This document shows positions 27,741 to 35,369 of a stretch of DNA of 64,000 nucleotides, piece after piece; position 1 is the stretch's first letter; each line of letters begins with the position of its first letter. Position numbers and translations under genes: made by a program. The stretch is taken from contig NZ_BDCA01000025.1 of assembly GCF_001613265.1 (NCBI RefSeq), forward strand, positions 1-64,000, read 5' to 3'. The notes beneath the pieces are model-generated. The model saw only the letters and a list, made by a program, of their open reading frames with translations, did not search any database and was not told the DNA's origin. This stretch comes from Nocardia vermiculata NBRC 100427. Its GTDB lineage: Bacteria; Actinomycetota; Actinomycetes; Mycobacteriales; Mycobacteriaceae.

Positions 27741-28244
27741 CTACGCAATCCGGCCGACAAGATCGGTACCGTGGAATTCCTCTATCTCCCTGCGCAATTG
27801 CGACTCGCTGCGACGCACCGCCGTCCGGACCAGTTTGTCGACGATCCCGGAGGCGATTGCGCCGGTCGGGCGGCGCAACGGCGGATAGTCGGCTTCCGAG
27901 GTCAGTACCGAGCGGCCGTAGCCGAGCGGGTCGAATCGGAGTGTCAGCGTAGCGAGTGCCGCACCCTGCGCAGGCGCCACCTTCCCCGGCCGGCGCCTGC
28001 GCAGGGTGTACCCGATGACCGCATTCCGGCGGTAATCGGAGATCTCGCATTCCAGCGGGATCTTCCACGGGCCGAGCCGGACGGTCGCGACGTAAATCGC
28101 GCCCGGACCGTGGCCGGCATCGCCGACCGGCTCGAATGTGGCGACACCGAACATCCACTCCGGTACGAACAGGTGGTTGTCGGTGTATGTGAAAGCCACC
28201 TCGACCGGAGCCCCGACATCGCTCGCGTACCTGATGTGGCCCAT
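27741..28244 (-). CDS. SRPBCC (START/polyketide-cyclase-like) protein
   Basis: A 167-residue protein with the SRPBCC pattern: an opening beta-strand with VGAPVEVAFTYTDNHLFVPEW, a central sheet and a long C-terminal amphipathic helix (LRREIEEF). These fold around a hydrophobic ligand pocket, but no ligand can be predicted. ATG 28244 follows GGGAGGGGCCG. The coding sequence contains a 17-bp perfect inverted repeat (27962-28008) that encodes the loop TLRRRRPGKVAPAQGA. Probably co-transcribed with rnhA. Confidence 0.75.
   Translation of the reverse strand: MGHIRYASDVGAPVEVAFTYTDNHLFVPEWMFGVATFEPVGDAGHGPGAIYVATVRLGPWKIPLECEISDYRRNAVIGYTLRRRRPGKVAPAQGAALATLTLRFDPLGYGRSVLTSEADYPPLRRPTGAIASGIVDKLVRTAVRRSESQLRREIEEFHGTDLVGRIA
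27962..28008. repeat. 17-bp perfect inverted repeat inside the SRPBCC gene
   Basis: Arms 27962-27978 and 27992-28008 are exactly complementary (arm CACCCTGCGCAGGCGCC), with a 13-nt loop. Each arm also contains the self-palindrome CCTGCGCAGG. It would form a very stable hairpin in mRNA or a cruciform in DNA. Confidence 0.9.
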
Positions 28245-28369
28245 CGGCCCCTCCCTGTTCCACGGCTGCCACAAAAGTACTACAAATATCCTCTTTATTG
28301 AATGGTTACCACTGGGTAGCGTGCACGCGAGCAGTCGAGGACGGGGAGATCGTTCGGCGCCGCGGTGGG

Positions 28370-29098
28370 TTACGCCAGCGGGCTCCCATCCTGCCCGATC
28401 TGTTGCGGCTGCTCGGCCGGAACCGGTGCCGGCAGCGTGTTCCGCTCGATACGCATCTCGTGGCGACCCGTCGGCGGGTCACTCACCGAGACACTGATTT
28501 CGCCGGTGTGCACGTCGATGTCGGTACGGAACCCGGTGGTGCGGTCACCCGGTGACTCCTCGGTGCCGGTGCCGGTATCGGCGGAATTGCCCAAGGTACC
28601 GGGCAGATTGGCCCCGATCGTGAGCGTGATCGAATGCTGCTGTGTCCTGGATACATTCGCGTCGACATAGGTCTCCTCGGACAATGCGAGACGGCCACCG
28701 AGGCCCGCCGGATCCGCAGTACCGGTAGGGCTTTCGGCGCTCTGCGGTGCCGGCGTCGATATCGGCGTCCGTACGGGTGCCGGTGGGTGCGCCTCGCCGC
28801 GATCCGCGGGCACCGCCGGGGCGGTGAACGAAGCCGGTAGCTCGCGGTACCCCGCGGCCGACTCCCAGTTCCCAGCGGTGACGACCGGTACCCGAGTCTC
28901 GGGACGGCCGGGATCGAACTCCGGAACGGCTGCCTGGTGGCGACCACCGGAGGACATCACCGAATGGGAACCACCGATCTGATTGACGACATAGGTTCCG
29001 GCGGCGACGGTGAGGCCGATACTGGCCATACCGGCGAACACGACGGCGGTGTATTGCAGAATTTGCCCGGTGGGCCGGGACTGCGCGGACTGAGACAT
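28370..29098 (-). CDS. Membrane-anchored protein of unknown function
   Basis: A 242-residue protein with one N-terminal helix (about residues 13-38) and an otherwise extracytoplasmic, Pro/Thr/Ser-rich body. A more ordered C-terminal part (about 150-230) contains beta-like stretches such as SITLTIGANLPG and GEISVSV. I recognise no family. A GGGAGG site precedes the ATG at 29098. About 125 bp of AT-rich sequence separates it from the next gene on the strand. Confidence 0.65.
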   Translation of the reverse strand: MSQSAQSRPTGQILQYTAVVFAGMASIGLTVAAGTYVVNQIGGSHSVMSSGGRHQAAVPEFDPGRPETRVPVVTAGNWESAAGYRELPASFTAPAVPADRGEAHPPAPVRTPISTPAPQSAESPTGTADPAGLGGRLALSEETYVDANVSRTQQHSITLTIGANLPGTLGNSADTGTGTEESPGDRTTGFRTDIDVHTGEISVSVSDPPTGRHEMRIERNTLPAPVPAEQPQQIGQDGSPLA

Positions 29099-29269
29099 AA
29101 CGGTGCGGCCTCCCTATCCCCTCGTTCCCCTCGTACGCGACCCGCACCGTTGAAGGTCATGGCGTACCACGAGGCTACGCGGCCGAGGCGCCCCGGCGCC
29201 GCGACGTTGCGACCGAGATCACAACTCCGAGGTTTGTCCCGAGTCCGCCAGGGGTAATTGGTGGGAGCC

Positions 29270-29361
29270 GGCGAGCGTCGGCGTCGAGCTGCGATTCAAG
29301 ACCTCCGGCCAATGGCGTCCGGTCGGCCATAAGCACAGCGCACCCGGAGCCGACGCTCGCC
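29270..29361. repeat. Inverted repeat pair in an intergenic region
   Basis: GGCGAGCGTCGGC at 29270-29282 and its exact complement at 29349-29361 enclose 66 bp. No gene is seen between. It could form a long stem-loop terminating the minus-strand gene at 29386. Confidence 0.6.
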
Positions 29362-29385
29362 CGCTCTTCCTCCCGACCTGCGGTT

Positions 29386-30177
29386 TCAGCTGAATTGCCC
29401 GCTGTCTCGTCCGCCCCCGGGCGGTCCCGCGAAGGCCTGGGCGATGGTCAGCCATTCGGTGGCATCGGCGCCCGTCGCGACCAGTGCGAGATCATCGCGA
29501 TGCCGCCGCTGCGTGACCAGCAAGCAGAAATCCAGCGCCGGTCCGGTGACACGTTGTGCGGCCTCCGCCGGTCCCCAGGACCACAGTGATTCGTCGGGTG
29601 CGGTCAACTCCACGCGCACCGGAGCGGCCGGAGCCTGGCGCCCGTGCACGGTGTAGGCGAAGTCCCGGGTCCGCACGCCGATGTGGGCGATATTGCGTAG
29701 TCGCGCGGTCGGCACCCGCACCGCACCGAGCGCGTCGGCCACGTCCTGGCCGTGCGCCCAGGTCTCCATCAGCCGGGCACTGACCATCGACATCGGGCTC
29801 ATCGGCGGGCCGAACCAGGGCAGTTTGGTCCCGGCGGGCACCGCGCGCAGCGCCTGTGCCAAACCAGCCCGGCCTCGGCGCCATCGCTCGAGCAGTTCCG
29901 GCGCCGGTGTCGTCGCCAACTCGGCAGCTGCGTCGTCCACGAAGGTCGCGATCCTGGTGGTTGCCTCGCGTAGCAGCTCGGCAAATACGGCGGCATCGGT
30001 GGCCGCGATCGTCGATACCTCGTCGGTCCAGGTCAAATGGGAGATCTGGTGGGCGATGGTCCAGCCCGGAGCGGGTGTCTCCTGCGTCCACCCGGCCGGA
30101 ACCAGCGGCGCGACCAGACGGTCCAGGTCCGCGCATTCGGCCTCGAAGTCGTCGAGCAGCGCCTCTAGGTCAGCCAT
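29386..30177 (-). CDS. TIGR03084-type protein (mycothiol-dependent maleylpyruvate isomerase N-domain)
   Basis: A 263-residue cytosolic protein of the DinB-like/maleylpyruvate-isomerase family. Residues 1-150 form the four-helix metal-binding domain with histidines in GWTIAHQISHLTWTD and METWAHGQDV, a typical three-His zinc set. The C-terminal domain (about 170-255) is a smaller wHTH/SCP-like region. Members act with mycothiol, the thiol of actinomycetes, but the substrate here is unknown. ATG 30177 was chosen; ATG 30189 in the same frame is possible. Confidence 0.8.
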   Translation of the reverse strand: MADLEALLDDFEAECADLDRLVAPLVPAGWTQETPAPGWTIAHQISHLTWTDEVSTIAATDAAVFAELLREATTRIATFVDDAAAELATTPAPELLERWRRGRAGLAQALRAVPAGTKLPWFGPPMSPMSMVSARLMETWAHGQDVADALGAVRVPTARLRNIAHIGVRTRDFAYTVHGRQAPAAPVRVELTAPDESLWSWGPAEAAQRVTGPALDFCLLVTQRRHRDDLALVATGADATEWLTIAQAFAGPPGGGRDSGQFS

Positions 30178-30200
30178 GCCCGAAAGCATGGCAACGCCCG

Positions 30201-30231
30201 AAAAAAAATGCAAGCATGCGTGCTTGTATTT
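30201..30231 (-). terminator. Intrinsic terminator of the DUF445 gene, possibly doubling as operator
   Basis: A near-perfect palindrome (AAATGCAAGCA-TGCG-TGCTTGTATTT, 10 of 11 pairs) starts one base past the DUF445 stop on the minus strand. It is followed by eight T residues on that strand. The AT-rich stem and placement just before the next gene's start mean it could also bind a regulator. Confidence 0.75.
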
Positions 30232-30232
30232 G

Positions 30233-31588
30233 TCACCAGCCGAAGAGCAGCAGGTGGATGCTGCCCACCATCAGGCCGAGCGCGGCGCCGTGCAGGTACA
30301 GCAGCCAGGCGTCCTGCTCCACCGAGGCGTAGAACATCTCCATGAATTCGCCGGGGGTGAGCTGTTTCAACTTCCCGGCGGCGAAGCCGTCGATCTTATC
30401 GGCCTGGACCAGTGCGAAGGCCTCGTCCTGTACCAGGCTCGGTGCCAGACTCACGGCCGCGCCGGCCGCCCCCACCTGCAGATTGTCGAATTGCCGGGCG
30501 CCGAAGGCGGCGCGCACCACCGACCGGGTCGGACCGAGCTGAGTGCGGATCTCGTCGGCGATCAGATGTTCCACCAACTGACGGGTCTTGTCACCGTTGG
30601 GCCCGTCGAGCAGTTCGGCGGCCAGATTCGGCAGCGACAGCACCTGGTACGCCAGAATGTGGGCCAGATCGGCCGCGGCCTGGGGCTGACGTTTCGCCAG
30701 CAGGGCCTGGCGCCAGAGGTATTTGTAGCGCGGCTGCGGATCGCCCGGCTCGAACACCATCTTGATCGCGATCATGTTCACCAGCACGCCGATCGTCGCG
30801 GACGCGGCCAGCACCACCAGCCAGCCCGGAATCCAGCCGATCACCGGAATGCTGTCGTGCACATGCATATACAGCGCCAGCAGCACGCCGAAGGGTGCGC
30901 CCAGCAGGCCGATGCGCACCATGAAACGCAGTTCCGGCGCTGCGATGGTGGTGGTGAGGTCCTTCAGGATCTCCGGATTGGCCCGCAGATAACGGATCAC
31001 GAAGCTCTTGATATCGATCAGCTGATCGACATTGTCGCCGAGTTGTTCGAATCCGCGCCGGCACAGCTTCGGGAGTTCGCGATCGATGCGCTGGTAGAGG
31101 ACTTGTTTCGCCGGGCGTGGTACCGCCCGCCACAATTCCGGATTCTCCCGGTACATCACCTCGTCGACGATCTCCGGCAGCTGTTCGTGCGCCCGCTCGG
31201 CGATATAGTCGGCGACTGCTTCCAGATCGAGTTCGTGGATGAAATCGCGTGGACTGCCGATCCGCATGATCGCCATATCGACGCAGATGCTCGCCATCTT
31301 CTCGGCGCGCGCCGGAATGAACCCCTGGAAACCCAGTTGTCTGCCGTCGCCGGAGAAGGTCGGCAACACCTGCACCCGGCGCGGGAAGTACGGGTACAGC
31401 ACCTGCAGTCCCGGAATCCGGATGCCACGAAAACGTAACGGCCAGAACAGCATCAGAACGCCGGTCCAGTTCGTGAGCCAACCGGCCGCGGCGCTGAAGA
31501 TCGGGAAACTGATCAGATCCACGACGAATTTGGATTGGCCGGTCAGCTGTTCCCAGTCGACGAACACGCCGCCGGCGACTACCGCCAT
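30233..31588 (-). CDS. DUF445 family membrane protein
   Basis: A 451-residue protein of the DUF445 family. It has a hydrophobic N-terminus (residues about 20-50, with the conserved GWLTNWTGVLMLF), a large helical soluble region, a central helix pair (about residues 255-310) with IGVLVNMIAIKMVFEP, the DUF445 hallmark, and a C-terminal helix. The role is unknown. ATG 31588 follows AAGGGGGATCC; an extension to 31666 has no ribosome-binding site. It is divergent from the diiron oxygenase gene. Confidence 0.8.
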   Translation of the reverse strand: MAVVAGGVFVDWEQLTGQSKFVVDLISFPIFSAAAGWLTNWTGVLMLFWPLRFRGIRIPGLQVLYPYFPRRVQVLPTFSGDGRQLGFQGFIPARAEKMASICVDMAIMRIGSPRDFIHELDLEAVADYIAERAHEQLPEIVDEVMYRENPELWRAVPRPAKQVLYQRIDRELPKLCRRGFEQLGDNVDQLIDIKSFVIRYLRANPEILKDLTTTIAAPELRFMVRIGLLGAPFGVLLALYMHVHDSIPVIGWIPGWLVVLAASATIGVLVNMIAIKMVFEPGDPQPRYKYLWRQALLAKRQPQAAADLAHILAYQVLSLPNLAAELLDGPNGDKTRQLVEHLIADEIRTQLGPTRSVVRAAFGARQFDNLQVGAAGAAVSLAPSLVQDEAFALVQADKIDGFAAGKLKQLTPGEFMEMFYASVEQDAWLLYLHGAALGLMVGSIHLLLFGW

Positions 31589-31732
31589 CGAGGATCCCCC
31601 TTGCACCGCGCGAGCTTTGTGAACGACTGGGTCACTCACATTCTCACCGGTGCCGAACGGTGTCAACGCGGCGGGGCGGTAGCTGTGCTGGTCGGCGGGG
31701 AGAAATAGTCCCGCTCGAGGATTTCGTGGGGA

Positions 31733-31760
31733 TTGTGTGGGACCACGAGTCCCATATACT
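31733..31760 (+). promoter_or_regulatory. Promoter with operator palindrome for the diiron oxygenase gene
   Basis: TTGTGT (-35) and TATACT (-10) are 16 bp apart. The spacer carries a palindrome TGGGAC-N5-GTCCCA (31738-31754), so a bound repressor would exclude RNA polymerase. The start codon lies about 94 bp downstream. Confidence 0.6.
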
Positions 31761-31853
31761 CTGGAGGTATCACCCCTGTGGTGTCGGTCACCGAGCGGTC
31801 GTGCCGCCGGTGTGCGGAACGGCTGCGGTGGCCCGCAGAGTGAGGAGACATCG

Positions 31854-32864
31854 ATGACGCTGTCGGAATACCGTGAATCACTGGCGATCCTGTCCGAGGG
31901 ATCGGTCCATCGAAAGTTCGATCCCTATCTGGACATCGATTGGGACGCCCCGGAAATGGCCATGGATCCCGACGATCCGCGCTGGGTACTGTCACCGGAA
32001 CTGGATCCACTCGGCGCCACCGAGTGGTATCGGTCGCAGCCGCTGCAGCGCCGGATCGAGATCGGTAAATGGCGCACCGCAAACGTGATCAAGGTGGGTT
32101 CGGCCTTCGAAAGCATCCTGATCCGCGGAATGCTGCAGTACATCATGAAGCTCCCCAACGGGTCGCCGGAGTTCCGCTACTGCTTGCACGAGATGACCGA
32201 AGAGTGCAACCACATCCAGATGTTCCAGGAGCTGGTGAATCGCATCGGGGTGGATGTGCCGGGGATGCGGCCGCTGTTCCGGGTGCTCTCGCCCTATATC
32301 GGGGTGGCGGGCGGATATGTCCACGCCATTCTGTTCATCGGCATCCTCGGTGGTGAGGAACCCATCGATCATTATCAGAAGGCGCTGATCCGCGAGGGTG
32401 ACACGATACCGCCCGTGGTCCGCCGGGTGATGCAGATCCATATCGCCGAGGAGGCCCGCCACATCGGCTTCGCCGGAGAGTTCCTGACATCGCATGTCGA
32501 GCGCATGGGCCGGGTGAATACCGCACTGTGCGGGGTGGCATTTCCGCTGGCCATGCGCTGGCTGGCCGGTGAGATCATGGCGCCGCCGCGCTCGTTCGCG
32601 CGGGAATTCGACATTCCGCGCGAGGTCATCGACGAGGCGTTCTGGGATTCACCGACCTCGCGTCGTATCCTCGCGGGCTATTTCGGCGATATGCGGAAAC
32701 TGGCCGGCGATCTGGGTTTGATGAATCCGGTGACGCGGGCGCTGTGGACATTGATGAAGATCGACGGTGAGCCGTCGCGGTATCGCAGTGAACCCCAGCG
32801 GCGCCGCCCAGCGGTCACTCAGCTGCCGATCGTCGGATCGCTAATGGAGCGGCTGGCCGCCTGA
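31854..32864 (+). CDS. AurF-type diiron oxygenase
   Basis: A 336-residue member of the AurF (p-aminobenzoate N-oxygenase)-like non-haem diiron family. Iron ligands are visible as FES near residue 85, EMTEECNH near 120 (E-x-x-H) and HIAEEARH near 200 (E-E-x-x-H). Family enzymes oxidise aryl amines to nitro compounds or hydroxylate other substrates; the substrate here is not predicted. ATG 31854 follows TGAGGAG. The 3' end overlaps the convergent TetR gene by 46 bases. It probably answers to the palindrome in its promoter. Confidence 0.85.
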   Translation: MTLSEYRESLAILSEGSVHRKFDPYLDIDWDAPEMAMDPDDPRWVLSPELDPLGATEWYRSQPLQRRIEIGKWRTANVIKVGSAFESILIRGMLQYIMKLPNGSPEFRYCLHEMTEECNHIQMFQELVNRIGVDVPGMRPLFRVLSPYIGVAGGYVHAILFIGILGGEEPIDHYQKALIREGDTIPPVVRRVMQIHIAEEARHIGFAGEFLTSHVERMGRVNTALCGVAFPLAMRWLAGEIMAPPRSFAREFDIPREVIDEAFWDSPTSRRILAGYFGDMRKLAGDLGLMNPVTRALWTLMKIDGEPSRYRSEPQRRRPAVTQLPIVGSLMERLAA

Positions 32865-33598
32865 TCGGGCGGCTCACGTCGCCGGGCCAGCGATTCGATC
32901 AGCTCGAGCAGCGGCATCTGCGGATCCAGCGTCACGTCCTGGGCGCGGGCCGCGCCGTCGAGCACACTCCACACATAGCTCGCGACCTCGGAGATCAGCC
33001 GGTCGCGGGTCAGCAGCGGGTCGGGATCACGCGCCCAGCGACTGACCGTGGCCTCCGTCATCGAGACGATGGCGAAGGTCATGGTGTCGATGGTCGGCTC
33101 GTCCACCACCCCCACTTCCCCGCCCAAGCTGGTGACCAGGACGCGGCTGCGGGCCGCGATGGTGTTCTTGATGCTGCTCAACGCATCGACGTCGTCGGGA
33201 TCGCCCACCGCGGGGCCCGTGCGGACGAAGTCGTAGAGCCGGGCATGTTCGGCGATCCAGTCCACGACCGCGGCCACCGTGCGATGCAGGATCTGATGGA
33301 TCGAGCCGTCGTGAATATCCAGTGCGGTATCGATGGTGGCGACGAACTGCGCGCTGACCGTGCTGCGTGCCCGTCGATCCAATTCGTCTCGCCCGGAGAA
33401 CTGCCGGTACACCACCGATTTCGCCAGCCCCGACCGCGTCGCGATCTGCTGCATCGGCACTTCGATGCCGGGCGCGGACTCCTCGAGCAGTTCGATCAGC
33501 GCCGCGACGATTCGTTCACGCCGCTCGTCGTTGTGCGGCTGCCACCGCGCCCGGTGGCCACCGATCGGGACCGGGGCAGAGGGAGAGGCGCTCGACAC
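32819..33598 (-). CDS. TetR family transcriptional regulator
   Basis: A 259-residue regulator. The helix-turn-helix is at about residues 45-70 (MQQIATRSGLAKSVVYRQFSGRDEL). The long C-terminal ligand domain is helical and unspecific by eye. The frame is open to 33790, but GTG 33598 gives the usual length; no strong ribosome-binding site is seen. An inverted repeat GTGTA-N6-TACAC lies nine bases upstream and could be an autoregulatory site. It faces the diiron oxygenase gene and overlaps its 3' end. Confidence 0.85.
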   Translation of the reverse strand: MSSASPSAPVPIGGHRARWQPHNDERRERIVAALIELLEESAPGIEVPMQQIATRSGLAKSVVYRQFSGRDELDRRARSTVSAQFVATIDTALDIHDGSIHQILHRTVAAVVDWIAEHARLYDFVRTGPAVGDPDDVDALSSIKNTIAARSRVLVTSLGGEVGVVDEPTIDTMTFAIVSMTEATVSRWARDPDPLLTRDRLISEVASYVWSVLDGAARAQDVTLDPQMPLLELIESLARRREPPDQAASRSISDPTIGS

Positions 33599-33606
33599 GC
33601 GGTCGA

Positions 33607-33622
33607 GTGTAAGGCAGTACAC
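33607..33622. promoter_or_regulatory. Possible TetR operator
   Basis: GTGTA-AGGCAG-TACAC with perfect 5-bp arms, between the TetR gene and the divergent alarmone synthetase gene. Short arms make chance occurrence possible. Confidence 0.35.
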
Positions 33623-33671
33623 ACCCGCCGGACACCGTCTCACCGGCGCCGACGGCGAATACGCAGGCACA

Positions 33672-34457
33672 ATGGAGTCGATGGACCCGTTGAATTCGAC
33701 CCGCAGCACCGCAGACCTCCCGCCTCGAAACGGCGCCCCGGTGGATATCGACGACGTCCTGTTGCTCCGGGAACGGTTCGCGAACTTCATGCTCAGCTAC
33801 AAGTTCGCGATCGAGGAGATCACCACCAAGATCAATATCCTGCGTGAGGATTTCGCCAACACCCACGAGTACAACCCGATCGAACATGTCGGCTCCCGGC
33901 TCAAAACGATCGAAAGCGTGCTGGAGAAGGTCCAGCGCAAGAACTACGCGATGAACGTGACCTCGATTCGCGAGAATGTGCTCGATATCGCCGGGGTGCG
34001 CGTGGTGTGCAGCTTCATCTCCGACATCCGCAAGATCAGAGACGTGCTGGCCCGCCAGCAGGACATCACCGTTCTGGAAGAACGCGACTACATCACCGAC
34101 CGCAAACCGAACGGGTACCAGAGTCTGCACCTGATCGTCTCGATCCCCGTGTTCCGCGCCGACCGCACCGAACAGATACCGGTGGAGATCCAGATCCGCA
34201 CCATCGCCATGGATTTCTGGGCCAGCCTCGAGCACAAGATCTATTACAAGTACCGCGGCGAGGTCCCGCCGAACCTGCGCGCCGATCTGGCGCAGGCCGC
34301 CGAGGTGGCTACCAGGCTGGACGAGACGATGGAAGCGCTGCACGACCAGGTCGACCACATCCGCACCGGCCCGAGCCCCGACGATTCCCTGGACCTCAGC
34401 GAACTGTACGAGGATCTGATCGCCGGCCGACCGGATCGCCGGCCCGGGCGAAGGTGA
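33672..34457 (+). CDS. Small alarmone synthetase, RelP/RelQ-type GTP pyrophosphokinase
   Basis: A 261-residue synthetase-only RelA/SpoT-like enzyme that makes (p)ppGpp from ATP and GDP/GTP. The ERDYITDRKPNGYQSLHLIV and EIQIRTIAMDFWASLEHKIYYK segments carry the family's nucleotide-binding and catalytic residues. There is no HD hydrolase or regulatory domain. The start is ATG 33672 (ATG 33681 is also possible); the open frame upstream to 33333 overlaps the TetR gene. Neighbours suggest no dedicated partner. Confidence 0.85.
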   Translation: MESMDPLNSTRSTADLPPRNGAPVDIDDVLLLRERFANFMLSYKFAIEEITTKINILREDFANTHEYNPIEHVGSRLKTIESVLEKVQRKNYAMNVTSIRENVLDIAGVRVVCSFISDIRKIRDVLARQQDITVLEERDYITDRKPNGYQSLHLIVSIPVFRADRTEQIPVEIQIRTIAMDFWASLEHKIYYKYRGEVPPNLRADLAQAAEVATRLDETMEALHDQVDHIRTGPSPDDSLDLSELYEDLIAGRPDRRPGRR

Positions 34458-34472
34458 GCCGCGGCCCTCACC

Positions 34473-35369
34473 TCACAGGCGGGGGTCGGGTTTCAGGGCG
34501 GTGATCGACAGGTCCCGGTGGACGATGTCCGGCTCGCTGTTGTGGATCGGCCGCACCGCGTCGAGCAGGCCGACGGAGGTCAACTGGTCCGCCGGATGCA
34601 CACCCTCGGTGTCGTGGAAGTCGACCGTGGTGGTGCCGCGCGCGGCAGCGGTGGACGTGGTGAACCGATACCGCAGGGGCACTGCGCTGTTCGTCCGCGC
34701 GGACCAGGTCGAGCGGTAGCTCAATCGCTTCCCCAGATCGCGCTGGATGATGATCGCGTCGACGGTTCCGTCGTCGGTGGTACGGACTCGGACCGATAGC
34801 GTCGGCTGCTCGTCTGCCCCGGTGGCGCCGAAGACGGCGGTGTCCAGCACGCGCAGGCCCGCTTCGTAGTAGCCGGCCGCGGCCGCCGCGGCGGCCTTCG
34901 CCTGCGCGGTGTCGTGGCTGCCGATTCCGGTCCGGGCCAGGGAATTCCACGGATACACGCCGGTCGGCGGCAGACTGAGTTCCTCCTCGAGTTCGACGCG
35001 ACGGATCTCGCTGGTCATCTCGGACAGCGAACGTGTGATGCGGGCCGCGAGGACGGAGGGGAATCCGGTCGCGTGGAAGGTGGAGTTGCCGGTGTGACAG
35101 GCGGCGCGGATGTCGCCGAGCGCTGCCGGCGGGAAGGCCGAGACCACGTGCACGCCGGTTTCGAGCAGGTGGAGCAGGACCGTAGGATCACTGCCGTTCG
35201 TATCGAGTCCCGGTGTGTAGCAGGCACATCCGATCTCGACCGGCAGCGCCTGCGGGGAGCTGAAGTGACCGGCGAAGGTCAGGTCCGGGCGCGCGTCGAT
35301 GCGGCGGCCGAGACGGTCGGCCAGCGGTCCGGTACCGAGCACGGCGACGGGGAGGATCGAGCTGCTCAT
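34473..35369 (-). CDS. NAD(P)-binding reductase, dihydrodipicolinate-reductase-like
   Basis: A 298-residue protein with an N-terminal Rossmann start (VAVLGTGPLADRLG). The later pattern CACYTPG, LLETGVHVVSAFPP and HATGFPSVLA recalls the 2,4-diaminopentanoate dehydrogenase/DapB-like family. It is probably a diverged paralogue of the next gene upstream. ATG 35369 overlaps that gene's stop (ATGA) and follows AGGAGA, so the pair is co-translated. The substrate is unknown. Confidence 0.7.
   Translation of the reverse strand: MSSSILPVAVLGTGPLADRLGRRIDARPDLTFAGHFSSPQALPVEIGCACYTPGLDTNGSDPTVLLHLLETGVHVVSAFPPAALGDIRAACHTGNSTFHATGFPSVLAARITRSLSEMTSEIRRVELEEELSLPPTGVYPWNSLARTGIGSHDTAQAKAAAAAAAGYYEAGLRVLDTAVFGATGADEQPTLSVRVRTTDDGTVDAIIIQRDLGKRLSYRSTWSARTNSAVPLRYRFTTSTAAARGTTTVDFHDTEGVHPADQLTSVGLLDAVRPIHNSEPDIVHRDLSITALKPDPRL

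Noticed and set aside
28245..28369. AT-rich island as a promoter of the SRPBCC gene
   Set aside because: No convincing -35/-10 pair; reported only as an AT-rich spacer.
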